Source: Pelobacter sp.
GTDB taxonomy: Bacteria; Desulfobacterota; Desulfuromonadia; Geobacterales; Pseudopelobacteraceae
Direction: 5' to 3'
Length of the DNA: 49,950 nt
NCBI GenBank assembly: GCA_030824515.1
Contig: JAVBXN010000029.1
Location: 1 to 49,950 of the forward strand
Part shown: one piece after another, positions 7,540-15,832 of the stretch
Layout: every line of letters starts with the position of its first letter
How positions within the stretch are numbered: the stretch's first letter is position 1
Made by a program: the position numbers and the translations under genes
Notes under the pieces: model-generated
Database searches by the model: none
What the model was told of the DNA's origin: nothing
Seen by the model: the letters and a program-made list of their open reading frames with translations, nothing else

Positions 7540-8421
7540 TTACTCCACGTTCTGCACCTGCTCCCGCATCTTCTCCATCTCGGCCTTGATCCTGATCACC
7601 AGCGTCGCCAGTTCAGCGTCATTGGATTTGGAGCCGATTGTGTTCACCTCGCGGTTCATCTCCTGCATCAGGAAATCCAGCTTGCGCCCGACCGGCTCCG
7701 CCAGTTGCAGCGTCTCGTCAAACTGGTTGAAGTGGCTGGCCAGGCGGACCAGTTCCTCGGTGATATCGCTGCGATCGGCCATCAGCGCGACCTCCTGCGC
7801 CAGGCGGGCCTCATCGAATTCGTTTCCTTCCAGCAGCTGCTCCAGCCTGAGTTTGAGTTTCTGACGGTATTCAGCCACCACCTGGGGCGTACGACCGTTT
7901 ATCCGGCCGGTCCATTCCGCCACCTGCCCGCGCCTGGCCAGCAGATCGCACTCCAGCGCTTCGCCTTCCCGGGTGCGCATGGCATCAATCGCAGTCACGG
8001 CCGCTTGCACCGCGGCAAACAGGAGCGGCTGAAGCTCGCTTTCATCGATTGTCGAGACGGGAGAATCCCTGATCACCCCTTTCTGGGACAGGATCAGTGA
8101 CAGCGGCAAATCCGCGGTCAACTGCAGCTCCTCGGCCAGACGGGAGAAAGCCTCGTGGTAGCCGCGCGCAACAGCGGGGTCAAGCTGCGGGATCGCGCCG
8201 GTCGCGGTCGCTTCCTCCCACTGGACGTACACATCGATCTTGCCACGCTTTAGCAGCGAGCTAACCAGCCGTTTCACATCATTCTCCAGAGCCATGAAAC
8301 TGCGCGGCATCCGCACCGACACTTCCCCGTAGCGGTGATTGACCGAGCGGATCTCCACCGTGAAATTGCCCTGCGGCGCCGAAGCCTCGCCCTTGCCGTA
8401 ACCTGTCATACTTTTAAGCAT
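7540..8421 (-). CDS. yicC: YicC family endoribonuclease
   Basis: A 293-residue protein starting MLKSMTGYGKGEAS, the hallmark N-terminus of YicC. The central TVEIRSVNHRY and the C-terminal GRKLDFLMQEMNREVNTIGSK and VVIRIKAEMEKMREQVQNVE are also characteristic. E. coli YicC is an endoribonuclease involved in small-RNA turnover. The frame is open further upstream, but the start at 8421 has AAGGAA upstream and fits the family. The small DUF370 gene often found between yicC and gmk is absent. Confidence 0.93.
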   Translation of the reverse strand: MLKSMTGYGKGEASAPQGNFTVEIRSVNHRYGEVSVRMPRSFMALENDVKRLVSSLLKRGKIDVYVQWEEATATGAIPQLDPAVARGYHEAFSRLAEELQLTADLPLSLILSQKGVIRDSPVSTIDESELQPLLFAAVQAAVTAIDAMRTREGEALECDLLARRGQVAEWTGRINGRTPQVVAEYRQKLKLRLEQLLEGNEFDEARLAQEVALMADRSDITEELVRLASHFNQFDETLQLAEPVGRKLDFLMQEMNREVNTIGSKSNDAELATLVIRIKAEMEKMREQVQNVE

Positions 8422-8487
8422 AATTGATATTCCTTCCCTGCCGCGCCATATCCTGGCTGATTCTGCTTCACATACCGTAATTCCTGC

Positions 8488-8515
8488 TTGTTTGTCCAGC
8501 CAATTCCGGTATAGT
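8488..8515 (+). promoter_or_regulatory. Putative recC promoter placing the start site at the ATG
   Basis: TTGTTT (8488-8493), a 16-bp spacer and TATAGT (8510-8515). A start site six to eight bases downstream falls at 8521-8523, immediately before the recC ATG at 8524, so the transcript would have practically no leader. The absence of any purine-rich ribosome binding site there agrees. Confidence 0.45.
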
Positions 8516-8523
8516 TTGCGGCC

Positions 8524-11500
8524 ATGCACACGCTCAGACTCATCACAGGCAGTTCGCAGCGGCTACTGGCCGAAACGCTGGCCGACAACATGCTGAAATC
8601 GCCGGTTTCCCCGCTGGAGCGTGAAACCATAGTCGTCCTCAGTAACGGCATGGCACGCTGGCTTTCCATGGAACTGGCCGCCCGTCACGGAGTTGCCGCC
8701 GGACTCGATTTCCGCTTTCCCAACGATCTGCTTGACGACTGTTTCCGCGCGTTGCTCCCGGATGCGCCCGTATCATCCCCCTTCGCGCCGGATGCCATGA
8801 CCTGGCGCATTGCGGCACTGTTGCCGAACCTGGCTCACAGGCCCGGTTTCGAACAGATCGCCGCTTACCTGGGGAACGGCTCCGACGACCGCCGCCTGCT
8901 GCAGATATCCAGCAACCTGGCTGACACCTTCGATCAGTACACCATCTTCCGGCCGGAGATGGTCACCGGCTGGGACAGGGGTGAGGGGGACGGCTGGCAG
9001 CCGCAATTATGGCGGGCGCTGGACGCTGAATGCAGTGGCAGGCACCGGGCCGCCCTGCTGCAGGAGTTCGGCAGGGCGATCGTTGCCGAAAGCTGTCCAT
9101 CCGGGTGCCTGCCAAAACGCGTCAGCCTGTTCGGCATCTCCTACCTGCCCCCCTTCCACCTGGAGGCGCTGCGACTGCTTTCATCCCGATGCGAAGTCAC
9201 CTGTTACCTGCTGAACCCCTGCGGGCTGTACTGGGGCAACCTGATTTCCGAACGCGACCGGGCCGGACTGGCGTTGCGAGCGGATCTGCCGCCAAAGGCG
9301 GTCGAGTACTATGAGACCGGCAACCCGCTGCTGTCATCGCTGGGAACGCTGGGGCAGGAGTTCTTCGAGACATTGCTTGAATACGGCTTCGAATGCGAGG
9401 AGCTGGACGATCCCTCGGCAATAACCGCACGATCGGTGCAATCGGAACAGCCCACGCTGCTGTCCGCGATCCAGGCCGACATACTGACCCTCAACGATCG
9501 ACAGGCCGGCGGAACGAAAGCGATCGTAGCGGCGGACGACCGTTCGCTACAGATCCACTCCTGCCACGGTCCGCTGCGCGAGATGGAAATATTGTACGAC
9601 AACCTGCTGGCGATGTTCGACGAGCTTTCCGGGCTTGAACCGCGCCAGATCGTGGTGATGATTCCGGATATCGAAAACTATGCCCCCTACATCAGCGCCG
9701 TTTTCGGGAACCGCGCCGGAGGACGGCCGCCGCTCCCCTACTCGATCGCCGACCGGAGCGTGCGCCGTGAGAGTCCCTTCGTCGATTCCTTCCTGAGCCT
9801 GCTTGACTTCTCATCCGGTCGCTTCGGTATCAACGAAGTGCTGAGCATCCTGGAAATACCGTCGGTCGCGACACGCTTTGACATCTCCGCCGATGAGCTT
9901 GCGCAGGTACGCACCTGGCTCCATCAAAGCGGAATCCGCTGGGGGTTGGACGCCGAGCACCGTGTCGAACTCGGCTTTCCGGTGTTTGAGGATTACAGCT
10001 GGCGCTCCGGGCTCGACCGGCTGTTCCTGGGATACGCGCTGGCGCCGGACGGAGCCGGCACGTTTCACGGCATCCTGCCCTATCCCGACATCGAAGGGAG
10101 GCAGGCAATCCCGCTCGGCAAACTGGCAGAATTCATCGACCGGCTACGCAGAGTCCATCTCGGCTTTGCGAAACGGCACACCCTTCAGCAATGGGCCGAC
10201 CTCCTCTCGGACACGACCGGAGCGATGCTTGAAGTGGATGACCTGGACCCGGGCGGCCCGACCTCGGTGGCCAAGGCGATCAACAGCCTGCGCGAGGCCC
10301 AGGCCACCTATGGCTTCATGCAAACGCTCGGTCTGGAGGGCGTGCGTGACTGGCTGAAGCAGCGCCTGAGCCAGGGTGGTGGCGGCTATGGATTCATGGG
10401 TGGCGGCATCACCTTCTGCGCGATGCTGCCGATGCGCAGCATACCGATGCGGGTGGTCTGCCTGGCCGGAATGAATGACGGGCAGTTTCCGCGCACATCC
10501 CGGCAACCGGGCTTCAGCCTGATGTCCGGGGCCCGGAGACGGGGTGACCGGTCGCTGCGCGACGAGGACCGCTACCTGTTCCTGGAAGCGCTCATGTCGG
10601 CCGGAGAACGACTCTGCATCAGCTACAACGGCCAGAGCGACCGCGACAACAGCATCATCCCGCCGTCGGTGCTGGTGGCCGAACTCCGGGACTACGTCGA
10701 AAACGGCTTTGTCTGCCAACAGGACGACCGGCCGCCGCGGATCCTGCGCCGTCACCGCTTGCAGGGATTCAGCAGCGCCTACTTCGAAACCGCTGCGGCT
10801 AGCGGGCTGTTCAGCTACGATCTGGAAAGTTTTAATGCCCTTGAATCACAACGGCTGACGGGTCGTTCTCAACGCACCTTCATCAGCGGCGCCCTGCCAG
10901 TGGAGCCATCTCTTTCCGAACAGGTCGATGTCCGGCAACTGCGGCGCTTCCTCTTGAATCCGGCTGCCGCTTTTCTTGAGCAACGGATGAAAATATTTCC
11001 CTTCAACCCGGCCGAAGAGACGGACGAGCGTGAACCGTTCGCAGTCGAGGGACTGTCGGGCTATTCGCTTTCCCAGGAGCTGGTGTCGCAGATCCTGCGC
11101 GGTACAAACAGGGAGGATTGTTTCCTGGCTGCCCGCTCCCGAGGGATTCTGCCGCCGCTTGCAGCCGGAAGAGCCGCCTTCGATGTTGCCTGGAACAACA
11201 GCAGTCGCTTTGCCGCAACCGTCGAGCCCTTCCTGGGCGATACACTGGAGCGGCTCACCATTGATCTGGCACTGGACCGTTTCCGGCTTACCGGCACGCT
11301 GGACGCCATCAACAGCGGCACACACCTGCGCTGGCGCTGCGCCGGGCTCAAGGGCAAGGACCGGCTTTCGATCTGGCTCGATCACCTGCTGCTGAATCTT
11401 CTGGCGCCACCCGGCTTTCCGCGCGAGAGCCTGATGATCGCCAACGATATCAGCATGACACTCACACCGGTAGAGAACCCGGCCGGGGCACTGGTAGAAC

Positions 11501-11763
11501 TGCTGGAACTGTATGCCGAGGGAATGCTCCGGCCGCTGCCCTTCTTCCCGCAGACTTCGTGGGAATTTCTGGCCGAAGGCATGGGCAGGGCCATAAAAAG
11601 CTGGCAGGGCGAAGAACGCATCGGAATACCGGGAGAATCGGGCGATACCGCGATAAACATCTGTTTTGCGGAACAGGAACCATTTGGAGAAGAGTTCCGC
11701 CTGCTGGCTGAAAGAATCTACACGCCGCTGAAAGCGGTAATAAAGGAAGAAAAACGGGTATGA
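8524..11763 (+). CDS. recC: Exodeoxyribonuclease V gamma chain (RecC)
   Basis: A 1079-residue RecC, the subunit of the RecBCD helicase-nuclease that splits the DNA ends and recognises the recombination hotspot Chi. The N-terminal strand plus VVLSNGMARWLSMELAARHG matches the degenerate helicase-like domain of RecC, and RVVCLAGMNDGQFPR with the later RRGDRSLRDEDRYLFLEAL is a strong RecC signature. The length is close to E. coli RecC (about 1120). The N-terminus aligns with E. coli RecC without missing residues, so the start at 8524 is kept even though no ribosome binding site is visible. Its stop overlaps the start of a glycosyltransferase gene by 4 bp. recB is not adjacent but lies about 8.3 kb downstream, and recD is absent from the window. 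Confidence 0.94.
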   Translation: MHTLRLITGSSQRLLAETLADNMLKSPVSPLERETIVVLSNGMARWLSMELAARHGVAAGLDFRFPNDLLDDCFRALLPDAPVSSPFAPDAMTWRIAALLPNLAHRPGFEQIAAYLGNGSDDRRLLQISSNLADTFDQYTIFRPEMVTGWDRGEGDGWQPQLWRALDAECSGRHRAALLQEFGRAIVAESCPSGCLPKRVSLFGISYLPPFHLEALRLLSSRCEVTCYLLNPCGLYWGNLISERDRAGLALRADLPPKAVEYYETGNPLLSSLGTLGQEFFETLLEYGFECEELDDPSAITARSVQSEQPTLLSAIQADILTLNDRQAGGTKAIVAADDRSLQIHSCHGPLREMEILYDNLLAMFDELSGLEPRQIVVMIPDIENYAPYISAVFGNRAGGRPPLPYSIADRSVRRESPFVDSFLSLLDFSSGRFGINEVLSILEIPSVATRFDISADELAQVRTWLHQSGIRWGLDAEHRVELGFPVFEDYSWRSGLDRLFLGYALAPDGAGTFHGILPYPDIEGRQAIPLGKLAEFIDRLRRVHLGFAKRHTLQQWADLLSDTTGAMLEVDDLDPGGPTSVAKAINSLREAQATYGFMQTLGLEGVRDWLKQRLSQGGGGYGFMGGGITFCAMLPMRSIPMRVVCLAGMNDGQFPRTSRQPGFSLMSGARRRGDRSLRDEDRYLFLEALMSAGERLCISYNGQSDRDNSIIPPSVLVAELRDYVENGFVCQQDDRPPRILRRHRLQGFSSAYFETAAASGLFSYDLESFNALESQRLTGRSQRTFISGALPVEPSLSEQVDVRQLRRFLLNPAAAFLEQRMKIFPFNPAEETDEREPFAVEGLSGYSLSQELVSQILRGTNREDCFLAARSRGILPPLAAGRAAFDVAWNNSSRFAATVEPFLGDTLERLTIDLALDRFRLTGTLDAINSGTHLRWRCAGLKGKDRLSIWLDHLLLNLLAPPGFPRESLMIANDISMTLTPVENPAGALVELLELYAEGMLRPLPFFPQTSWEFLAEGMGRAIKSWQGEERIGIPGESGDTAINICFAEQEPFGEEFRLLAERIYTPLKAVIKEEKRV

Positions 11764-12800
11764 ACAAGGCTGTCGAATCCAGCTTACCACAAATGCATAT
11801 CGCCCTGATCTGCCCCTTCAGCGCCGGTCCGGCCCGCGGCAACATAACCACGGTTCAGCGCATTGCCGACCATTTGCAGTATGCCGACTGCCGGATTACG
11901 ACAATCAACCTGGATACTACGGGCGTGGAAGAGCGGCACTCCCTGCTGGAGCAGGCCCGGCCGCAACTGCTGCACGCCTTTCACGCCTATCATGCCGGTC
12001 CGACCGCCAGGCTGGTTTCCCGGTCATTACAAATCCCGTACATGATCACGATTACAGGCAGCGACCTGTTTGACTCAAATGTATGCGATGCATCGGAGAC
12101 CAAACTGGCAATTGTGGAAGCCGATGCCATAACCTGTTTTGATGCGCTGGTCGCACGAAAGTTGTCAAAAATTTATCCACAAATCACTGACAGGCTCTCG
12201 GTTATCTTGCAAGGAGTGGCACCACTGCCGCTGAACGAGCCGTTTGCGCGTGCCGAAGGTGAATTCCTGATCCTGCTTCCGGCCGCACTCAGGCCGGTGA
12301 AAGGGGTCACCGATGCCATTGAAGCCCTGGCTCCGCTGGCAGGCGAATTTCCCGCACTGCGTCTGCTCGTGGCAGGAGGTGCAATTGACCGGAACTATGC
12401 TGACAGGGTCCATGAGATCGCCGAAGCGACTCCCTGGGTCAAGCTTCTGGGCGATGTGCCGCACCATCAGATGGGAGCGCTGTTTGCCGCAGCGGATCTT
12501 GTCCTGAACACTTCCATCTTTGAAGGCGGCATGGCCAATGCTCTGCTGGAAGCGATGGCTATGGGAAAACCGGTGCTGGCAAGCGATGTCCTGGGCAACC
12601 GTTCACTGGTGCGGCATGGCGAAACCGGCTGGCTGTACAGTTGCGATGACGAATTGAGAACGCTGGTAAGACTCATGCTGGGTAACGCCGGCTGCGGCAC
12701 CGACATCGCCGCTGCCGGCAGGAGTTATGTTCAGCAGTACTGTTCGCCGCGGGCCGAGGCGGAAAGCTATGTCGCGGTCTACCGGCGACTGATCGGATAA
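11760..12800 (+). CDS. Glycosyltransferase, GT4-like
   Basis: A 346-residue GT-B fold glycosyltransferase. The first Rossmann half begins near residue 12 (MHIALICPFSAGPARGN), and the second half shows LPAALRPVKGVTDAIEAL, LLVAGG and the donor-site motif SIFEGGMANALLEAMAMGKPVLASD with the retaining-enzyme Glu-rich loop. The natural acceptor is unknown; family members build lipopolysaccharide, capsule or glycolipids. Translation may begin at 11760, where ATGA overlaps the recC stop, or at the Met of MHIALI (11793). No other envelope sugar genes are near, so its pairing with recC is unusual. Confidence 0.88.
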   Translation: MNKAVESSLPQMHIALICPFSAGPARGNITTVQRIADHLQYADCRITTINLDTTGVEERHSLLEQARPQLLHAFHAYHAGPTARLVSRSLQIPYMITITGSDLFDSNVCDASETKLAIVEADAITCFDALVARKLSKIYPQITDRLSVILQGVAPLPLNEPFARAEGEFLILLPAALRPVKGVTDAIEALAPLAGEFPALRLLVAGGAIDRNYADRVHEIAEATPWVKLLGDVPHHQMGALFAAADLVLNTSIFEGGMANALLEAMAMGKPVLASDVLGNRSLVRHGETGWLYSCDDELRTLVRLMLGNAGCGTDIAAAGRSYVQQYCSPRAEAESYVAVYRRLIG

Positions 12801-12830
12801 ATAGCGCACTTCCCACTTACGCTACAAATC

Positions 12831-12971
12831 TTACTCATTTTCCACCTGTTTCATCTTAGCGAGACGTTGCTGCTTTTTTCTACGCAACACCCCCCTGATG
12901 CCGAAAAAAGAACCAGAAGCTGTCAAGACCCAGATGGTTACGTTAACCGCGACTTCACTTGTTGTCAGCAT
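12831..12971 (-). CDS. Small single-span membrane protein (46 aa)
   Basis: A 46-codon open frame on the minus strand. AAGGAG lies eight bases before the ATG at 12971. The product has one hydrophobic segment (about residues 7-25, VAVNVTIWVLTASGSFFGI) followed by a strongly basic tail (RRKKQQRLAKMK), which predicts a single membrane helix with the C-terminus in the cytoplasm. The size and layout recall small accessory subunits of respiratory enzymes, but I do not recognise the family. An FNR-type palindrome lies about 60-70 bp upstream, positioned for class II activation. It converges with the glycosyltransferase gene, leaving 30 bp between stops. Confidence 0.6.
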   Translation of the reverse strand: MLTTSEVAVNVTIWVLTASGSFFGIRGVLRRKKQQRLAKMKQVENE

Positions 12972-13002
12972 TCAACCCTCTCCTTTTACATATTCTATTC
13001 TG

Positions 13003-13045
13003 ATCATAACCTGAATTCACCACCCTGCCTTGATGCAAGTCAAGG
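13003..13045 (-). promoter_or_regulatory. FNR/CRP-type box and -10 element of the small membrane protein gene
   Basis: The palindrome CCTTGATGCAAGTCAAGG (13028-13045) contains TTGAT-N4-GTCAA, one base from the FNR consensus TTGAT-N4-ATCAA. On the minus strand a -10-like TATGAT lies at 13008-13003. The implied start near 12996 puts the centre of the box (13036.5) about 40 bp upstream, the class II activator position. This suggests control by oxygen or another signal read by a Crp/Fnr family regulator; the actual regulator is unknown. Confidence 0.6.
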
Positions 13046-13137
13046 ATTTGATCATGAATTTATTGCTGTTTTGCAATCATCACGATCCCAAACAATAGTT
13101 GCATGATAATTTGCCGCCGCTGTGGTAAAATCTCTCC

Positions 13138-13174
13138 ATGAAACAGACATTTCATCGATATCTATTTCATGAAA
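13138..13174. promoter_or_regulatory. TTTCAT/ATGAAA inverted elements, possible operator
   Basis: ATGAAA (13138-13143) and TTTCAT (13150-13155) form an 18-bp perfect inverted repeat with a 6-bp centre. Ten bases on is the perfect palindrome TTTCATGAAA (13165-13174). All sit 13-50 bp upstream of the -24 element of the sigma-54 promoter. They are candidate binding sites for an enhancer-binding protein or a repressor, though closer to the promoter than most sigma-54 enhancers. Confidence 0.4.
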
Positions 13175-13186
13175 AGCAAGCATTCA

Positions 13187-13201
13187 TGGCACGTTATTTG
13201 C
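13187..13201 (+). promoter_or_regulatory. Sigma-54 (RpoN) promoter
   Basis: TGGCACG at 13187-13193, four bases, TTGC at 13198-13201: a full match to the -24/-12 consensus with correct spacing. The start site should fall near 13213, about 20 bp before the ATG at 13233. The downstream gene should therefore depend on RpoN and an enhancer-binding activator. Confidence 0.8.
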
Positions 13202-13232
13202 GATGGTTTAACTGACAGAACGGAGGTGTCCC

Positions 13233-13670
13233 ATGACAACGGTAAAGATCGACGAGGCTATCGAGCGGTACGTGATTGAAAGGAAAAAGAACGTCCGGAA
13301 AGTTGCCGAAAGCAAGTTCCTGAGCTACACCTATCTGGCCTGCGGCGAGAGCGACACGGAAACTTTCATGAGAAGGACCAGGGGGTTGATACGCTACTAC
13401 ATCGACTACCTTTCGGTGCTGGAAAATCCGTTGCGCGGGCCCCAGGCCGGCTGGCTGGCGCTGATGACAATAGTGTTCTCGTTTGGAATTTACATGATGA
13501 GTGTCGATGAGCTGCGTGAAGCTGGGATTTTCGTCACCTCCGGGACAGTGATAAACGGCATTTCCCTGGCCCGGGCCGTAATTGCCAAGTGGGTTGAAAC
13601 ATCGGTGATGATTGCTTTTTACCGTGAGATCGTCGAACTGATCGACAGAACCCTTCCGGCAGAGTGCTGA
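13233..13670 (+). CDS. Hypothetical membrane protein under sigma-54 control
   Basis: A 145-residue protein of unknown function. The N-terminal 65 residues are charged and helical (ERYVIERKKNVRKVAESKFL), followed by a likely transmembrane segment (about residues 72-90, AGWLALMTIVFSFGIYMM) and a weaker hydrophobic stretch (about 104-128). GGAGGTG lies five bases before the ATG. The gene is alone between a sigma-54 promoter and a convergent gene ending at 13705. I do not recognise the family. Confidence 0.75.
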   Translation: MTTVKIDEAIERYVIERKKNVRKVAESKFLSYTYLACGESDTETFMRRTRGLIRYYIDYLSVLENPLRGPQAGWLALMTIVFSFGIYMMSVDELREAGIFVTSGTVINGISLARAVIAKWVETSVMIAFYREIVELIDRTLPAEC

Positions 13671-13704
13671 TGGCTGGAAAAACAGACTCCGGTATTCTCA
13701 CCAT

Positions 13705-14127
13705 TCACCACATGTGCAGCTCCGGTTTCAGGTTTGAAGGCGTGTAGTTTACGCTGACGCGCCACCCCTTCTTGCCGATCAGAACCGGCTCCAGACCGCT
13801 GGCGATATAACCGATCAGACTGGCGCTCTCCGGCAGTTCCGTAGCAATCCTGACAATACAGAATGCCACCAGATCGCCCGCGACCGGATGCGCGGGCGCC
13901 TCGGACATGGTGCAACCCCAGAAATCGATCACACTGTCCTTGCAGGCAAGGTTCAATCTGTACCAACGCTCCCCATCGGCTCCACAGCGTCCTTCCTCGA
14001 TCACCAGGGCAGGTATCCTGGCCTTGATCAGCGGCAGGTACCCCATCTTGCAGGCATGGGCAAAGGCCGCCCTGTTATCGGGAAATACGGTCGCTTGTTC
14101 CTCTTTTTTTCCAAACCAGCCAAACAT
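13705..14127 (-). CDS. Conserved-looking hypothetical protein
   Basis: A 140-residue soluble protein starting MFGWFGKKEEQ, with GAGGTGAC well placed upstream of the ATG at 14127. The body contains AFAHACKMGYLPLIKARIPALV and a C-terminal IGYIASGLEPVLIGKKGWRVSVN, with balanced composition typical of a real globular protein. No known domain is recognised. A good promoter (TTGCCA/TATGAC) lies 40-70 bp upstream, so it is its own unit downstream of guaC. Confidence 0.75.
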   Translation of the reverse strand: MFGWFGKKEEQATVFPDNRAAFAHACKMGYLPLIKARIPALVIEEGRCGADGERWYRLNLACKDSVIDFWGCTMSEAPAHPVAGDLVAFCIVRIATELPESASLIGYIASGLEPVLIGKKGWRVSVNYTPSNLKPELHMW

Positions 14128-14169
14128 GACATGTCACCTCTCGGCCCAGTGCAGCCATCGACGTTCTCT

Positions 14170-14198
14170 GTCATAAACAATACCACAAATATTGGCAA
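14170..14198 (-). promoter_or_regulatory. Sigma-70-like promoter of the gene starting at 14127
   Basis: On the minus strand: TTGCCA (14198-14193), a 17-bp spacer and TATGAC (14175-14170). The predicted start near 14163 gives a leader of about 36 bases. Confidence 0.55.
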
Positions 14199-14311
14199 CT
14201 TCGGAATTTCTGTTAATTAGACGTTAATTCGTAATGGAATTAATGTTGCGAGCATCCGGGGATATTTCAGCGCCTTGTAATCCGGAGATGTTTTTTAAAC
14301 AGGCCGTCAAT

Positions 14312-15349
14312 TCATGAAAAGGTGCGGTTTTCCTGCTCCTCGACCATGATGAAGGTTGTGCGCTTGGTCAACTCCTTCAGCGCTGCGGCGCCGACATAGG
14401 TGCAGGCGGAACGGACGCCGCCCAGGATATCCCTGACGGTTTCCACGATCGGTCCGCGATAGGGAACCCGCACGGTCTTTCCTTCGGAGGCACGGTAATC
14501 CGCCACCCCGCCGGCATGCATTGTCATGGCCGTCATCGAGCTCATCCCGTAGAACTCCTTGTAATGAAACCCGTCATGCTCCATGAGTTCACCGCCGCAT
14601 TCATCATGGCCGGCGAACATGCCCCCCAGCATCACGAAATCGGCGCCACCGCCGAAGGCCTTGGCCACGTCGCCGGGACAGCTGCAGCCGCCGTCGGAGA
14701 TGATTCTGCCCCCCAGGCCGTGCGCGGCATCGGCGCATTCGATCACCGCCGACAGCTGCGGATAGCCGACCCCGGCCTTGACCCTGGTGGTGCAGACCGA
14801 GCCCGGCCCGATGCCGACCTTGATGATATCGGCGCCGGACAGAAGCAGCTCTTCCACCATCTCGCCAGTGACCACGTTTCCGGCAACAATGGTCTTGTCC
14901 GGAAAAGCATCGCGTACTTTTCCGACGTACTCCACAAAAGTCTCGGTGTATCCATTGGCCACATCCAGGCAGATGAATTCAAGCGCCGGGTGCTTCGAAA
15001 CGATCCGCCCCAGCTTGCTGAAGTCCTCTTCCGCGGCTCCGGCGCTGACCATGATCCTGGAGTAGAAGTCAGCGGTGCGCCCGTCCAGAAATGCGTCCCA
15101 CTGTTCCAAAGTGTAATGCTTGTGGATCGCGGTCACCAGACCGTGCTGCGCCAGTACTCCGGCAACCTCGAAGGTTCCGATCGTATCCATGTTGGCGGCG
15201 ATCACCGGCACACCTCTCCACTCACGGCCGCTGTGCAGGAACGAAAAATTCCGCTCCAGGTTAACTTCGGAGCGGCTCTTGAGATTGGAGCGTTTCGGTT
15301 TGATCAGCACATTTTTAAAACCAAGCTTCAGGTCCGTTTCAACACGCAT
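14312..15349 (-). CDS. guaC: GMP reductase
   Basis: A 345-residue TIM-barrel enzyme reducing GMP to IMP with NADPH and releasing ammonia, part of purine salvage. [11 protein letters not shown] places the catalytic Cys at residue 186, the same number as in E. coli GuaC. The phosphate-binding [20 protein letters not shown] and the C-terminal AACTYVGA-type segment ([11 protein letters not shown]) are present. CBS domains are absent, which separates it from IMP dehydrogenase. A small Cys-rich protein gene lies 16 bp upstream on the same strand, so they are probably cotranscribed. Confidence 0.95.
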   Translation of the reverse strand: MRVETDLKLGFKNVLIKPKRSNLKSRSEVNLERNFSFLHSGREWRGVPVIAANMDTIGTFEVAGVLAQHGLVTAIHKHYTLEQWDAFLDGRTADFYSRIMVSAGAAEEDFSKLGRIVSKHPALEFICLDVANGYTETFVEYVGKVRDAFPDKTIVAGNVVTGEMVEELLLSGADIIKVGIGPGSVCTTRVKAGVGYPQLSAVIECADAAHGLGGRIISDGGCSCPGDVAKAFGGGADFVMLGGMFAGHDECGGELMEHDGFHYKEFYGMSSMTAMTMHAGGVADYRASEGKTVRVPYRGPIVETVRDILGGVRSACTYVGAAALKELTKRTTFIMVEEQENRTFS

Positions 15350-15365
15350 GTTTCACACTCCGGGT

Positions 15366-15572
15366 TCAGTCGCCAAAGGCTTCACTGTCCATGACCTCAT
15401 CATACGGCCGCGCAATAATGGTAACATTTCCACGATAGAGTACATATCTGCGATCACAGGAACAGTTGTAAAGCAGCTTGACGTCCCAATGATCCCGTGC
15501 ATATGGAGGAAAGTCGTTGCGGAGTCCGCATTCACAGGTAAAGCCTTTCGCATCACTCTTCAACTTCGACAT
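15366..15572 (-). CDS. Small four-cysteine protein upstream of guaC
   Basis: A 68-residue protein with two CxC pairs (CEC near residue 13-15 and CSC near 37-39), a spacing suggesting a metal-binding fold. The remaining sequence is polar, with two Arg/Tyr-rich strands (DRRYVLYRGNVTIIARPYD). GGGAGGA sits a few bases before the ATG, a strong ribosome binding site that supports translation. It ends 16 bp before guaC. I do not recognise a family; a zinc-ribbon-like domain is plausible but unproven. Confidence 0.7.
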   Translation of the reverse strand: MSKLKSDAKGFTCECGLRNDFPPYARDHWDVKLLYNCSCDRRYVLYRGNVTIIARPYDEVMDSEAFGD

Positions 15573-15832
15573 CAGTTCCTCCCGGTCAATGCATCGCTCT
15601 GCAAGAGACTCATGCCGTTCATCGCAAAAGGTGTTCAGAAAACCCGATCAGGCACGCAGGATACTGTATACAACATGTCGTTTCATTTTCATATTAAATT
15701 CATATAACACAGCAGCACAATTGCCGAAAAAATTGGTGGCGTCCAGCAAATACCGTTGACATGAATCAGGTTTGTAGCCATGTTTAGCGCATATCCGGCT
15801 CCGAATCGGGAGCTGTTTTTAACGGGACCACA

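Larger units (their letters stand above)
12801..13232. other. Regulatory intergenic region
   Basis: This 432-bp gap between the glycosyltransferase and the next plus-strand gene holds a short minus-strand gene with an FNR-type promoter on its left side. On its right side it holds an array of TTTCAT/ATGAAA elements and a sigma-54 promoter. Each is listed separately. I see no tRNA or riboswitch. Confidence 0.6.

Noticed and set aside
12867..13106. 79-codon plus-strand frame in the intergenic region
   Set aside because: No ribosome binding site, composition unlike a protein, and it overlaps the better supported minus-strand small gene and its promoter.
13138..13215. 25-codon plus-strand frame overlapping the sigma-54 promoter
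   Set aside because: No ribosome binding site and it would need transcription from upstream of the sigma-54 start; the TTTCAT repeats explain its sequence better as DNA sites.
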